64,000 bases of DNA from Symsagittifera roscoffensis (lineage: Eukaryota; Xenacoelomorpha; Acoela; Convolutidae): NCBI RefSeq assembly GCF_963678635.1, contig NC_087068.1:54274213-54338212 (forward strand). The letters run 5' to 3'. The notes beneath the pieces were generated by a model. It was not told the origin of the DNA, did no database searches, and saw only the letters and a program-made list of their open reading frames with translations. Position 1 is the stretch's first letter. Each line of letters opens with the position of its first letter. Both the position numbers and the translations under genes were made by a program. Below, piece by piece: positions 43,560-55,789 of this stretch.

Positions 43560-44200
43560 TTTTTAGATTGGGGGATAAAAATTTTGTAATTTTTTCTTGG
43601 TTGATTTTTGAGATAAAATGATTAACCTTGCTGTGATTTTGGTTTATTTCAGTTGCTAAAACTTTTTCCTGTAATTTTCTATTAGTTCTTTGCTTTTGTA
43701 CGATTTATTTAGGAGTTAATTGTGGTATAATTTGTGGAAAATTGTGGGATAAACTTTGTAGTTTATCAGAAAATTCTAACAGGTTGGGATCTTTTTTGTT
43801 TTTGTGTGTTTCAACAATGTCTAGTCTAGTAAAGGAATATAAATGTATTAGTTCACGAAGAGCGTACTCTTTCCGGTAATACGGTAAAAAAAATTTCTAT
43901 GTACTGTTAATTCATTTTTTAAAAATCATTTAATTAATAGGTGACTTCTGTGTGTTTTTCTACAATTTGGTATGGTCACATAGGAAAAGGATTTTGATCC
44001 CTGAGGTAACTCTTTTGAGATTATTTTCTCTATTTTGAAACTTGGATTTAGTACAAATGTTTCTATTTCAAGATCTGATGCCGATGTGAAGCGTGAATTT
44101 TTTTTGGGATTGACCATTTTGTTTTTTTGATATTTTTGTTTTGCAACTTTTTGATATTTTTCATTGTGTTTTTCTGTCTTTACTTTCTATGTTGTCTCTA
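43560..44200 (-). pseudogene. Integrase C-terminal fragment, element D
   Basis: The open segment 44117-43926 reads LNPSFKIEKIISKELPQGSK and then CRKTHRSHLLIK, like the beta-barrel end of gypsy integrases; lower down is a Lys-rich tail as in element A at 5.0-4.8 kb. The catalytic core is missing upstream, where envelope-like copy 2 lies instead. Confidence 0.45.
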
Positions 44201-44274
44201 TTTTCATTTTTTTGAGATTTTGTTCAATTGATTGTCTTTGGATTGTATCCATTTCAAGGAGAAGTTCTTGAAAT

Positions 44275-46570
44275 TGTTGTGTACGAATGAGATGTTTTAC
44301 ATCTGATTTCGAGTACATGCATGTGGATTGTAAACCTATATTAGGGTTTCGAGCTATCACGCGGTTGCTTTCAGGTGAAAGTTTTCTTAAGGTGGAAACT
44401 AAAGAGGGTTTTGTGTGAGAAGATAAAACTTATCTTCGTTTGGATTAAGCTGTGATACATTACGGCTGTTTTCAGATCCACATGGGAGAGCTGCATCCCA
44501 AAAATTAGTTCTTCATGATAGCTTGATACAAAATATAACTTATGTTTTATAAAATAAAGGTGTTCTTTTGTAGCATCTTTTGTCAAATACATAGAGTGGT
44601 GAGATTTTTTTAGTGCAAGTGTAATACCAGAGAATGTGAAAGGTTCCTTCATTATCAATGAAGTTAGGGCGGTTACCTGATAGGAGGTATCCTTTATCGG
44701 GTTTTTTGAGTACGTCTAATGCGAGAGTTTGTAATGTTTGTTTGTGTTCTAATTCATTTAAATGAACCAGTGTTTCGAGTTCTGAAAAAGACATTTCTTA
44801 AAAAATTCTGCTGATTGTGTGTCAAATTTCATGTCGAGGCAAAATTCATAGTGAATTGCGACAAAAACTGTCAAAATATGTGTTTTTCATTATTAATAGT
44901 TCTTGTAATTGAGTACTATCACGGTTTTCTGGGAGACCCTTTCTTCCAATGTGTCCATTGTTTTGTAAAATGTTACCGGGATTAACATTTTTTCGTCTTT
45001 TCCTTTTTAATTTGTGTCTGCAATAACAATTATTAATTTTCATGTTCTCAAGTCAAAACTGTTTTTGTGTTCAACAAATTTTCTAAGCAAAAAAATGGGT
45101 ACAAAAAAGTGGTTTCCGGTCTTTAAATGATAATTCGTTTTCGGGGTAAATTTGAAACCGTGTTAATTTTTTTTTGTTCCGTTTATATTTTCATATTGAT
45201 TCGTGTTGGATCTTTTTTGATTTGGATGAACTTATCAAAAGATATGAGATCTGTAAAATAGTTTTGTAAAAAAAATTTTTATCAGTCAAGCCTGAATTTT
45301 AGCAACTTCTATTGTGGTACATTTGTCTTCGGAAAATCATAATAGGGTTGCCTGTGTTTGTGTAGTGGGATCGCGAATCATTGATCCTCTCTACAAGGCA
45401 AGCGTATTCCTTGATATAGTAGAACGTCTTTTTCAAATCACGTGTTAGTTGTACTTTTTGCTGGTTCCAAATAAAAAACTTTATTTCTTGATATCTTGAA
45501 TTTTGCGTGTCAGCTTTACAGTTTGAGAGTTTTTTATTTATTCCAATTTGAGGTTTCCAGTTTTTATTGTGGATTTCATCAGTTAATTGTCCATGTGCAC
45601 CATGATAAGGCAGTTTTTTATCTAATTTAAAATGACTTTGGGGTTAATCAAGTTGAAATTGGAGTGCTTAGTCTGGAAAAACGTGAAACTCAACTAATTG
45701 TTGCTCGTTGTTTTTTTTTAGTGATACTTTCAGACGTTTTAATTCATTTTTACAATCTTCAGGGTCAAGGTTTTGCAATTGTTTGATATTACTTGGACAG
45801 GATATTTCAAGATTGTGTCTGCTTTTGTTTCCGTTTGAAATTTGGGAACAATGTTCTTTCTTTTCAGAGAATATTCCAGTGAACTTATAACCTGTAAAGT
45901 TGTAGCGAGGGCTATTTAGTAAAGAGTTGCAATTACCTTCGTTGATTCAGTTTCTTATGGCTCAGATATTATCTTCACCATCATAATGGGCGACGAAGAC
46001 ATCTTGTAGTCTTGTCCGGGTTAGGAATTCTTAAGGCTGGTTCTTACATTGGTTCAAGGTCTACTTAAAGGGAAAGGTAAGTTATTGATAGAATTTTTAC
46101 TTTAAAAAACATCTACATGATTGCCTCGAAAAGGGATTGTAGAATGTAAGGAAGCTGATTGTCTTTTTTGTATATTTATTGCTTGTATAAATTAATTTTG
46201 TGAATATAAATGTAGGGGTAATGATTTCTGATTATGACAGTGGCAGTGGTTGATGTACTAAATTTTCTAAGTTTACAGTTTTTTCAAAACTTAAAATTAA
46301 ACTTTGCTATGAAAGTATTCGAATTTTTTTTCTTGAAATTCAATGTGAATACCGTGTCAATAGTTTAGTCTATACAATGCTCAATTATGGAGGCGCTTAC
46401 TATCGAGATGTTGTCCAAAAAGAGGAGGATGTGCTACAAACGAATTCCAATCGAGGTGTAAGGGTTTACTTGTGCTTTGTAATTCGCAATATCTGTCGTT
46501 TAATTGATAGGAGAAGTTGCGGGGAACGGTGTTAATCCTGTTATCGAAGGTGTGAAACTAAGAGATAGTG
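44275..46570 (-). pseudogene. env: Second, partial envelope-like copy in element D
   Basis: Colinear with 39915-42142 throughout. The best piece, 44794-44540, holds MSFSELETLVHLNELEHKQT and LSGNRPNFIDNEG followed by WYYTCTKK. Lacks the N-terminal anchor and the C-terminal membrane part. The two copies differ at many sites, so the duplication is not recent or the copies came from different elements. Confidence 0.5.
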
Positions 46571-46801
46571 TTTCTGGCAATGAAAAAGTTTTATCTAGGG
46601 AACAATCTAATGGTTCATTTTCAAGGTTCGGTTGCTATGAGAAAACGTTTGGGTCATCCAATGAGGGATTCCTTGGGATGAAGTGCGCGGATTGAATGGA
46701 AATTCACGAGTTTGTTCGGAAGTAGGTATTGAATTTTAGTTTTCTGATAAAATACTTGGTGTTATTTTCTGTGATGATAAGTTTGATGGCGGAGGGGTAT
46801 A

Positions 46802-48088
46802 GTTGTTGTTTTCAATTTTTGATGCGATAATACTTGTCCAATAACTCAGAGTTTCCTTGGAATTGTTTTTAAACCATTTGAATTTAGGTTCGGAGTGGCT
46901 TTGTCATAGAGTAATTTCGGATAAAGTACACCGTCTGCTCATCACGCTATCTTATTTTCGTCCGGATAGATTCGTGCAACTTCTTAGTCTAACAGCAATC
47001 ACCATCTACTCTTATATCTCCCAGTCTCAAAAGATCTTGCGTACACTAGTATTTGCGAAGTTTTGAATTAAGAACTGCTCAAGAAAATAATTTTATTCAC
47101 TTCTGGCTGAAAATATAAACAGTTTCAGCCTTACAAGTTTTTTTTACGTTTTAGTCATGGATCATGATTGGTTACTTCTAAGTATTTTATAGAGATAGTT
47201 ATCAAGAGCATAATAGGATGTAATAAATTTTTGTTTTGGACTGGTTCCACCTATCTGAGCTTCACAAAATTTTTTGGAGTAGACTCTTTTGAACCAGTGA
47301 AGGCGCGATGAGCGAATAGAAACAGTTGCTCTTATTTTTGGCTTAGTTGTCTTCATAAAGGGAGAAGGAGTACAACTGCTTCTGTTAAAGAAATAGGTCT
47401 CGCGTATCGTGATTGAGTTGAGGGATGGGGTCTAGATTGCAGAATTATATAGTTATTCGTTGATTTTGTTAAGTAGAGCGAGACTACGTTCTTAACTTTC
47501 CATCAAATAGCAAAATAGGATCTGACTTCTCTGTGTGAAGCGCCACATGACAAGGATTTTTTTGAATTCAAACTGAGTTAGCCATTGTTCTTGTTCAATG
47601 GATACCTTTGCTGCGATATTTGCTCCAGAAAACAATCCTGAGAGGGTTGTTACTACGGTAACAAACCAATAGATTTGCCACTTTAGAGTCGGCATGTCGT
47701 CAAGTTTTATGTGTCGCTTTGCTGCTCGTTCTCTTTGCTCTCAGAAATATTTTTACATTATATATTTATATCTTCACCATATTAGTAATTTCAGTTTAAG
47801 TTATGAATGCTGTTAATTTTTTAGCGAAAGCGTTTTATATTAGTTGTGATTATTTTAAAGAGTTGCTCATCTTAGAGATACTCTAATCAAACATATTGGA
47901 ATGTGTCATAAGTGTGGTGTAGCCCGGTGGATGAGGTCGGCTATAGAGCATGCTCAGGACGTCCTTTACTAGTGGGTTAGGCTAGTTGAGGGAGTATACT
48001 TTCAACGTCTCTTTGAGCAGGGTCTCTTTTCATGTGTAACATTTTTCCTATTTTTATTTGTTTTTTTTTCTCATTGTTTTTTTTTAGT
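46802..48088 (-). repeat. Element D 5' LTR
   Basis: Partner of 36007-37262. Contains the hairpin (47105-47130) and the intact small ORF 47492-47695. Its outer end joins element C sequence at 48089. Confidence 0.75.
47492..47695 (-). CDS. Small membrane-protein ORF inside the element D LTR
   Basis: 67 codons, MPTLKWQIYWFVTVVTTL with a single hydrophobic segment (residues about 7-30), then a hydrophilic part with EQEQWLTQFEF and a basic end. An open frame continues upstream of the Met (EQRERAAKRHIKLDD). This stretch differs at only about four positions in 310 bp between the two LTRs, less than the surrounding LTR. It may be a real LTR-encoded protein or a captured exon; no family recognised. 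Confidence 0.4.
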   Translation of the reverse strand: MPTLKWQIYWFVTVVTTLSGLFSGANIAAKVSIEQEQWLTQFEFKKILVMWRFTQRSQILFCYLMES

Positions 48089-49785
48089 TGAGCAGGGAGA
48101 GAGCAATGCCCCTAACGTTCTTTTACCCAGAATACGAAGGGAAGAAGACGTCGCCTCAATCTTATGTGAAGGAAGCGGTCAAGAGACAACAGGAGCCAAA
48201 CCAGCTCTGCAGGAGGAACACGGCGCAAGCGCAAAAGAGGCAGCGGAAGAAATATGATAGCTAAACCTTATGCAGTGGGCCAATACGTCTGGGTGTTCCA
48301 GAATGTCATACCTACCAAGGGGACGAAAAAACTACTCAAGAAGTGGAGAGGAGCATTCATGATCACGGAAGTACACCAGCAGGGACGGTTCTACCGTTTG
48401 ATTGAGTACGGGGCGAGCAGCGCATTATGAAAAACTGAAGCCTCATGTCCCATCCCCAGAAGGCTGGTGCGTACCGCAGAACATGGAGGGACTCGAGTAC
48501 CTACTGGTGGAGCCAGCGTGTGAGGTGAACGAAAAAGGCACCAGAGAGAAAAACGATGGCAATGAGGGCTTGAGTTTGGACGATAATGAAAAGATAGAAG
48601 CGGATTCAGAGGCGGAATCCTTTGTAGAAGAAGACTGGAATGATCCGGAGCAGGACGAAGTGCCAAAGTGGACGGAACCAGACTTGCCAATACCAGCGGG
48701 AACCAGGAGTGGCAATCGCAAACGGACAGGCATGAGGTACAATAGGTACGGCGATGACTTCTTGATTGATACGATACAACCTGATGAATTAGGCGAAGAG
48801 CTACAGAGTGTGGGCTAACTAGCAGCCGACGATGAATGGCAAATCATCAACGACAGTGAACACTACCTGCTGGAAGACTACTCCAGACCGAAACAAGAGA
48901 CGGATCTGGAACAGAGCGAGATAGAGAGGAGGGAAACTACAAACTTGAGAATACTAGAGTGGATGCGCGATGTCAAGAGCGGAATTGATCAGGGGCAAAG
49001 CATCCAACAAGTTGACGTGTCGGCGGAAGAACACGTAAAAACGGAAGATCCTCTCTTCGGTTGGACAGCAACAGACAGGCCGCTCGAGATTCCTCCAGAT
49101 AAATTAGACCCGAAAATTTGATGATAATGAAGCTCAAGGAAATGAGAGAAACAAGTGAGCTGGAACTGGATGAGGAGGAGGCTGAGCCTACCATAGGGAG
49201 GAACTTCAAAATAAATTTTGAAATTCCGAATGAATACTCAGAGAACATCCTGATTACGGACAGCGACTTCATCTTGTCAGACAGGACCAGCGCGGTTTCA
49301 GGAGAAAGTATCAGAACGTGGAGTTCCTATTCAGGCAGAGACCGGGGTTGGGAGAAATGGCTGCGCTTCCCCCATCAGTCTCACAAGTTCCGGGGAAGTA
49401 CTTGTGCTTTCTGGTAACGAGGGTCAATGAAAGGAACACGATAGACCCTGAGCACGTGATTCTGGCACTAACAAGGCTGCGAGACTTCATGGTCGAAAGA
49501 GGAATAATGGAGGTCTCGATGCCGGTCTATGACCCGAACAGGGGCAAGTTGAGCCCAAGGGAACTGTATGCCATCCTACATGTGGTCTTCGCGGAAACGG
49601 AAATAATGGTACATCTACACAACAAATACTATTTGAGTATCGCCTGAATCGGGTACATGGGGGTCTCAAGTTGGGTATTGGGTAATCTCAAGTTAGGTAT
49701 TGGGGCACGAAACAGGTAAATGGATTTTAAAACGCAATTGGCATGACAATTAAATTTTAGAGGATTGACGGTGCTAAAACATAAA
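48089..49785 (+). mobile_element. Element C, copy (iii): 3' end of a gypsy copy
   Basis: Colinear with 51545-53035 of copy (ii): integrase C-terminal region (48130-48400, frameshifted), acidic linker (48402-48818, stop at 48816-48818), then the macro-like module (49240-49646). The module lacks about 50 bp after RTSA near 49290, where it is frameshifted. After the stop at 49644-49646 about 140 bp of untranslated sequence lead straight into copy (ii). Confidence 0.8.
48402..49646 (+). pseudogene. Integrase tail and macro-like module, copy (iii)
   Basis: Pieces: 48402-48818 (VPSPEGWCVPQNMEGLEYLL, acidic linker, GDDFLIDTIQPDE), about 48820-49120 in another frame, 49118-49300 (MMIMKLKEMRETSELELDEE), and 49318-49647 with RPGLGEMAALP, LVTRVNERNTIDPEHVI, LRDFMVERGIMEVSMPVYDP and GKLSPRELYAILHVVFAETE. 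The last piece is the best-preserved macro-like C-terminus in the window, including the final HLHNKYYLSIA. Function of the module: ADP-ribose binding, inferred. Confidence 0.6.
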
Positions 49786-50346
49786 ATGAATCTGTACGCT
49801 CTGGAAATTACCGAATTACCGAAAGAGTCTCCAGAGAAAACGATCTTAAAAAGAACCCGGGAGTTGCCGATGGAGATAATGCTCAAATCGAAGATTGTGA
49901 GGGAAACACTCAAGGCGAAAGGCTATGAACTGAACCAAGTAGAGAGGGGAAGGGCAGTGATAGACAAAGACTTGTGGGGATTACTCGAGAAACTGGCAGA
50001 CGATAAACCTGTGATCAGGAAAAAGGGTACAGAGGAACCAGAAGTCACAATATTGAGAAGGAATGAAGTGGGTGGTGGCAAGGACTCTCTACAAGAAAAA
50101 TCTGACGGGAAAGAATTCGTGCAGTCATTGGATGATAAAATTCCTGATGAGATAATTGAGCGGACTCGGGTTAGGAAAAAGAAAGTGGCCTTTAAGGAGG
50201 AAGTTGAACACCTTGGAATAGGTCAAGAGGCCGGGGAGTGGCCCACAGCGGAAGAAGATGTTGGAGAAGAAAAATTGTCCGGGAGTGTGAAGAATGGGAT
50301 AAAGATTCGGAGAAGAGCACCGATGACCAAGATAGTCTATGCATGA
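49786..50346 (+). pseudogene. Charged pol-region ORF of element C, unknown
   Basis: About 187 codons from ATG at 49786: MNLYALEITELPKESPEKT, long Glu/Lys-rich segments, no recognisable motif. It lies before integrase and may be a remnant of the gag-pol junction. It runs out of frame into the next segment near 50340, where the acidic stretch goes on. Confidence 0.4.
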
Positions 50347-52795
50347 TACTGGCAGAAGAGAAGATGAGACACCGCGACAGGGAGCTACAGACCGATCCCT
50401 CCTCAGGAACGTACAACTTGGATCAGCAGGAAGTGCGAGGAGGTGAAGAACTTGAGAAAATTGCAGTATCGAGGAAACCGTTCAGGGAGCTATCGTGCAA
50501 CTCAAATGTCCGAAAAAATATGGTGCCAGAAGATGATAGGAAGATCATGAGGAGGATAGTATATTTAAAGCTGAAGGATGACATCCACAACCCTGGGGAA
50601 ATGAATGGTCAGATAATGGCACTAAAAGAACATGTCAAGGCGAGATATAGGCTGTCGGATCTAATAAGGGCCCAAAAGAATTACATGATGACAAGTAACC
50701 TCTCCAAATGGATCCGGACGGGGTCCAAAGAGAAGGGGGACCTGGAGGAAGACAGCTACAAGATCTTGAGCCAGTTCTACAAAGAAAGAAAAGATTTACT
50801 CTATCACACATTTGATTGGGTGGTAGCGTGCAAGAGAAAAGATGAGAAGAAGATATTACACAAGCATAACCTCATCATATTGCCACAGTTGTATCAGAGT
50901 GAAGTGTTGTTCAGATCGCAGGATCAAATGGGGCACCAGGGGATAGACAAGGTGCAACAGAGAATACTTCACAGGTTTGATTGGCCAGGATTAAGGAAAG
51001 CTTGCGAGAGATGGGTGAATGCATGCCTGGCATGCCTGCAAGTGAATGACCCAAGGAAGATGAAGTTCCCACTGAACTCCAACGAGAGCTCGGAATTTAA
51101 CGAAGTTGTGCAGATAGACCATCAAAAGATCTGTATGACAAAGTCGGGATATAACCAGATATTAGTCATAATAGATCACTTACGAAGCTGGGAGAAGCGG
51201 TGCCGTGTCAAACAGCCTCGGCAGAGGAGACTTGTGACCACCTGATAACACGTTGCATATCACGGTATGGTTGTCCCTTGACATTTCAGTCGGACAACGG
51301 CAAAGCCTTCGTGGAGGACCTGACGAAAGAATTGATGAAGAGGTCACACATAGCTCAAGCGCACTCAACGACCTACCATCTCCAGACCAACGGTTTGGTG
51401 GAGAGGCAGAATAGAACGTTGGTGAACATGCTGAGGGTATACTGCTCAAGATACATGACAGAATGGGATAAATATCTGCCGCAAGTGGTAGGGGCGTACA
51501 ACAGTACGCAACACTCAACAACAGGAATCAGTCCCTTCATGATGTTAACGGGCAAGGAAAGAGCAAAGCCTCTAACATTCTTTTACCCGGAATACGAAGG
51601 GAAAAAGACGTCGCCTCAAGCTTATGTGAAAGAAGCGATCAAGAGGCAGCAGGAACTAATTGAGCTCTGCAGAAGAAACACTGCGCAAGCACAAATGAGA
51701 CAGCGGAAGAAATACGATGAGAAGATATTGCAAGCAAAACCATATGCAGTGGGCCAATACGTGTGGGTCTTCCAGAATGTTATACCTCCCAAGGGGACAA
51801 AGAAACTACTTAAGAAATGGAGAGGACCGTTCATCATAACGGAAATACACCAACAAGGACGGTTCTACCGCTTGAGTACGGGGCGAGCAGCGCATTATGA
51901 GAATCTGAAACCTCATGTCCCATCCCCAGAAGACTGGTGCGTACCGCAGAACATGGAGGGACTCGAGTACCTACTGATAGAGCCAGCATGCGAAGTGAAC
52001 GAAAACGGCACCACAGAAAAGAATGATGGCAACGAGGACGTGAGCATGGACGATAAAGAAAAAATAGAAGCAGGATCAGTTGCGGAATCCTTTGCGGAGG
52101 AAGACTGGAACTACCCGGAGCAGGATGAGGTGCCAAAATGGACGGAACCAGACTTGCCGATAACAGCAGGAACCAGGAGTGGTAATCGCAAACGGACAGG
52201 CATGAGGTACAATAGGTACGGGGATGACTTCTTGATTGACAAGATACAGCCTGACGAATTAAGCGAAGAGTTGCTGAGTGTGGGGGAATTAGTGGCAGAC
52301 GATGAATGGAAAATCATCAACGACAACAAACATTACCCGCGGAAAGACTACTCCACACCAGAACAAGAAACAGATCTGGAGCAGAGCGAGATAGAAAGGA
52401 GGGAAAACATAAACTTGAGAACACTAGAGTGGATGCGCGGTGTCAAGGGCAAAAGAGATGAAGAGCAAAGCATCCAGCAGGTCGACGTGTCGGCAGAAAA
52501 ACACGTGAAAACGAAAGATCCCCTCTTCGGTTGGACAGCAACCGACAGGCCGCTCGAGATACGGCCAGACAATTTAGAACCAACATCATCGACGGGGAAA
52601 TCGATAAATATTTTTGTCCAGGGAGTGGTGGTAGGACTTACCCACACCGAAAATTTGATGATAAAGAAACTCAGAGAAGTGAGAGAGACCAGTAGGCTGG
52701 AACTGGACAAGGAAGAGGCCGAGCCTACCATAGGACGAAACTTCAAAACAAAATTTGAAATACCCAATGAATACTCGGAAAGGAAAACATCTTGA
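50343..52795 (+). pseudogene. Integrase polyprotein of element C, copy (ii)
   Basis: The first frame (to 51245) gives a conserved region before integrase (DLEEDSYKILSQFYKERKDL), the HHCC finger (H in KHNLIILPQ, MGHQG; CLACLQ) and the first Asp in VVQIDHQK. One base is missing near 51182, then 51200-52795 gives QSDNGKAFV (second Asp) and NGLVERQNR (Glu), the C-terminal WVFQNVIPPKGTKKLLKKWR barrel, GRFYRLSTGRAAHYE, the acidic linker and the start of the macro-like module. A further frameshift near 52785. D,D35E is complete over the two frames. Confidence 0.85.
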
Positions 52796-53035
52796 TAACG
52801 GACAGCGACTTCATTTTGTCAGACAGGACTAGCGCGATCTGTATAACGGCGGACATGAGCTTCAAATCGAGGCTAGAGGCCGACTTCAAAAGAGGATATC
52901 AGAACGTGGAGTTCCTATTTAGACAGAAACCGGGGCTGGGAGGATTGGCTGTGCTTCCCCATTCAGTTTCACAAGTCCCAGGCAAATACCTGTGCTTTCT
53001 GGTAACGAGGGTCAATGAAAGAAATATGATAGATC
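52780..53035 (+). pseudogene. Macro-like module, copy (ii), truncated
   Basis: SDFILSDRTSAICITADMSF, EADFKRGYQNVEFLFRQ, PGLGGLAVLP and LVTRVNERN are the fullest version of the N-terminal half here. The C-terminal half is missing because the Polinton sequence starts at about 53036. Confidence 0.6.
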
Positions 53036-53039
53036 GTAT

Positions 53040-53565
53040 ACAATCGTATACAGTTTTAATACATAATATCTTGAAACAATAGAGCTTTAGTATGTAATCC
53101 ATCACATTGATTTTCTCGTTTAGGCTGAAAATAGCTCGGTAGTTTTTAGTTTAATTATAAGTAGCAACCGCATGTTTAATCGTTTTCTATCCTCTTTTAG
53201 TTGACTTCAAATCCATTGCTTCATCCAGTACTTGTCGATACTTCGTCATCGGGCCATCTCCAAGTCTTCTAATGCGCGTTTGTTCAAATCTTTACTGCTA
53301 AACTCAAACTTTTGACTTATACTATCGTAACAGCAGTAAGTTTTACTACAGATGCACAGCATCACGATCCATCTGATCTCCTCCTTAAACAATCCTGGTT
53401 CTTGCTTGTCAAGTTTCTTATGTTTAGAGCAGCAAGGACGGGGGAAAAGTTGTTTTTGCAGCTGCTCTAAAATCGTTTCGACAGTCCTTTGCTTCTTTTT
53501 TCAGTCCACTATGCTCTCTTGCTTGGATGGATACTTTCAACTAGACCTTCTTCCGCCAAAATCAA
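53040..53565 (-). pseudogene. polB: PolB C-terminal segment, copy 2
   Basis: Minus strand reads GLFKEEIRW, LCICSKTYCCYDSISQKFEF, SSKDLNKRALEDL and, after a frameshift, KYRQVLDEAMDLKSTKRG: the conserved C-terminal part of the PolB of Maverick-like elements. About 85-90% identical to 53780-54290. Confidence 0.65.
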
Positions 53566-53753
53566 TTCAGGGAGTCTGTTTCCATTTCCAGTTCTTCAAA
53601 TGGTAAGATGGTTAGTTTCCAGAAAAATTTTTGGCGCTTGATTTCGCCAATACGGCAATTTTTCAGGTTCAAAAAACTTTCGTAATCAAAAACCAATGGG
53701 TTGTTAACCCAAACGCAGCGTTCAAAAACACTTTTTGAAAAAAAAAGATTCAT
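53562..53753 (-). pseudogene. polB: PolB motif C fragment
   Basis: Ends FEELEMETDSLN. The family motif C is D-T-D, here E-T-D, so the first metal-binding Asp is replaced. The segment sits between the two C-terminal copies. Confidence 0.5.
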
Positions 53754-53779
53754 TACAGAGAAGATGTATTAATTTAAAG

Positions 53780-54290
53780 CATCGTATACAATTTTACTAC
53801 ATAATATCTTGAAATTTTGGAGCTCTAGTATGTATTCCGTCACATTGAATTTCTCTTTAGGGTAAAAATGGCTCGGTAGTTTTCAGTTTAATTATAAGTA
53901 GCAACTGCATGGTTGATCGTTTTCAACACTCTTTTAGTTGACTTCAAACTCATTGCTTCATCCAGTACTTGTCGATACTTCGCCATCGGGCCATCTCCAA
54001 GACTTCTAATGCGCGTTTGTTCAAACCGTTACTGCTAATCTTATTTTTTTGACTCAGACTATGATAACAGCAAAAAGTTTTGCAACACAGGCACAGCATC
54101 ACGATGCATCTGATCTCCTCCTTAAACAGTCCTGTACTATCTTGTCATGTTTCTTATATTTAGAGCAGCAAGTACGGGGAAAAGTTGTTTTTCGCAGCTG
54201 CTCTAAAATTGTCTCGATACCCCTTGCTTCACTTTTCAGTCCATTATGCTCGCATGCTGATTCATCTAAATCTTCTTCCGCCAAAATAAA
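53780..54290 (-). pseudogene. polB: PolB C-terminal segment, copy 1
   Basis: Begins AEEDLDESACEHNGLKSEAR, then TFPRTCCSKYKKHDK, which is the stretch that follows motif C in this family, and goes on into a degenerate version of the Cys-rich C-terminus. Direct repeat of 53040-53565. Confidence 0.6.
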
Positions 54291-54479
54291 ATAAGGGGAA
54301 ATAAAACTCCAATATTCTCAACTTAGTTTACTGTAGTATAAATAATCCTACTATAATTGGTTCACAAAGCTCTATAGCAGTGTTAACAGGTTCCATTTCA
54401 TTTAAGTCTTAGCTACGATATTGAGTCTCTTGAAGAACTGGTTATCAAAAACCTTATAGGTTTTTTGTCTCCGAGATGT

Positions 54480-55544
54480 TTTGTCATTGTATGTTTTGAT
54501 CTGTCCATTATTTGATAGCCATAAAAATATTTCCTAGAAATTTCATTGTTTTGGCTACCACACCGGATAAAGGATTTTCATCATCAATTCGCCTAGCATC
54601 AGCAACGAACTGAACAAAACTGTTGAATATTTACCGCGGTGTGTATTGTACAAATTGATAATTTTTTGTACACTGAAAACCAAGTTTCAAGTACAAGTTG
54701 AAAAGTGGGGTTATAAGTGTTCCATTGGTTAAACTAAAACTCGATATCCGTATCTGTTTCGGTCGTTTTAATCAATCGTTTTCTTCCGCATTTGTCTTCA
54801 AATATTCCCCGATATTGTTTTTGGTAAAATCAAAAATTGATGAAAAAAGGCGAGAAGTTGGAGAACTTCGCCTTCAGTTCATCTGGAGCACTCAGATTGT
54901 ATTGCACATACCCGAACATTGTTTCATTTTTCATGTTTTGCAGAAGTGAATTGGAGCAAAGGTGTCTTTTGAATAGAAAATCTGCTATAACATGATTTTT
55001 CACGTTCACATTGTTTTTAAATTGATCCCACCAACTACCTTCCTACTTTTTTTCTATGTAGTATCCTTTTTCTCGAATGTAATCTTTTCGAAGGTCATCC
55101 ATTTCCATTTTCTCTTCTTAGTTCCTCAATTGATATCTTCATCAGTTAGGCAAGGTCTAGCTTCTTGTTCTTGACAAGGACAGAAATGAAAATAACAACC
55201 CATTGCTTCAAAAACAGTCTTACAGTGGTTGCAATAGCGATCAACACCGAAGACAACAATTTTTTTTCTGTTTTCTGTAGTGTAGTAGCTTTCAGTTTTA
55301 CCTTCAGATCTGGTTGCTTGAAACTTTTGAACTCGATTTTGTCTTGCATTGAAAATTTGTGTGTTTCTTCATTGTAGTCCCATCTCGTACACAAGCCTGT
55401 GGGCATATCCTCACACATGGAGTAAGGATAGAGTTGATTGGCATCAATCCCAACGATTAATTTCCACAAGTTGTTTGATTTTCGATTAAACGTCTCGTTT
55501 CCTACTGCTTTCCTTGAGAAAACAATTGAGGAACCACCGATCAA
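54480..55544 (-). pseudogene. polB: PolB palm region
   Basis: 55544-55146 holds GGSSIVFSRKAVGNETFNRK and VGIDANQLYPYSMCEDMPTG (motif A, D-x2-x-LYP). Downstream pieces read WWDQFKNNVNVKNHV, MFGYVQYNLSAPDELKAKF and, near 54560-54500, a degraded motif B region with YGYQIMDRSKHT. Numerous stops and shifts. Confidence 0.7.
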
Positions 55545-55789
55545 ATCTTCAGTATTTTTTCAAGCAAATCACTATCACTCGAAAAGAATGGGTAAAATTT
55601 GTAGTCGGTTGACTTGTGTAAACAAATATTCGCTTGATTTGGTAGTTTCTAGCCGAGCTTTAACATGTTTATCTCTTTGTCATGATAAAATTCAATCATT
55701 TTGTGCATAGTTTCGAGGGTAGGAACAACGCGGAATGTTGACATCTTTTCCTGTTCCCAGATAAATTTCACGTAGTTTGGTTTTGAAAT

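Larger units (their letters stand above)
36007..48088 (-). mobile_element. Element D: LTR retroelement with deleted gag-pol and duplicated envelope-like region
   Basis: Two direct repeats of about 1.26-1.29 kb flank 9.5 kb. A purine tract GAAAAAAGGG lies just inside the left repeat (read on -), marking it as the 3' LTR and setting minus-strand orientation. Inside, read from 46.8 kb down: a partial envelope-like segment, an integrase C-terminal fragment, then a fuller envelope-like gene and downstream ORFs. Gag, protease, RT and the integrase core are absent. It ends at 48088 directly against element C sequence; the left flank (36006) is not element C, so this is not a simple insertion into C. 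Confidence 0.75.
49786..53035 (+). mobile_element. Element C, copy (ii): internally deleted gypsy copy
   Basis: Runs from an ORF of unknown function (49786-50346) through integrase and the macro-like module, cut at 53035 by the start of the Polinton. Protease and RT motifs are absent between 50346 and 50600, so pol has lost its 5' part. Confidence 0.8.

Noticed and set aside
51180-52767. Several 60-140 codon minus-strand ORFs
   Set aside because: Antisense to the integrase polyprotein of element C; no motif.
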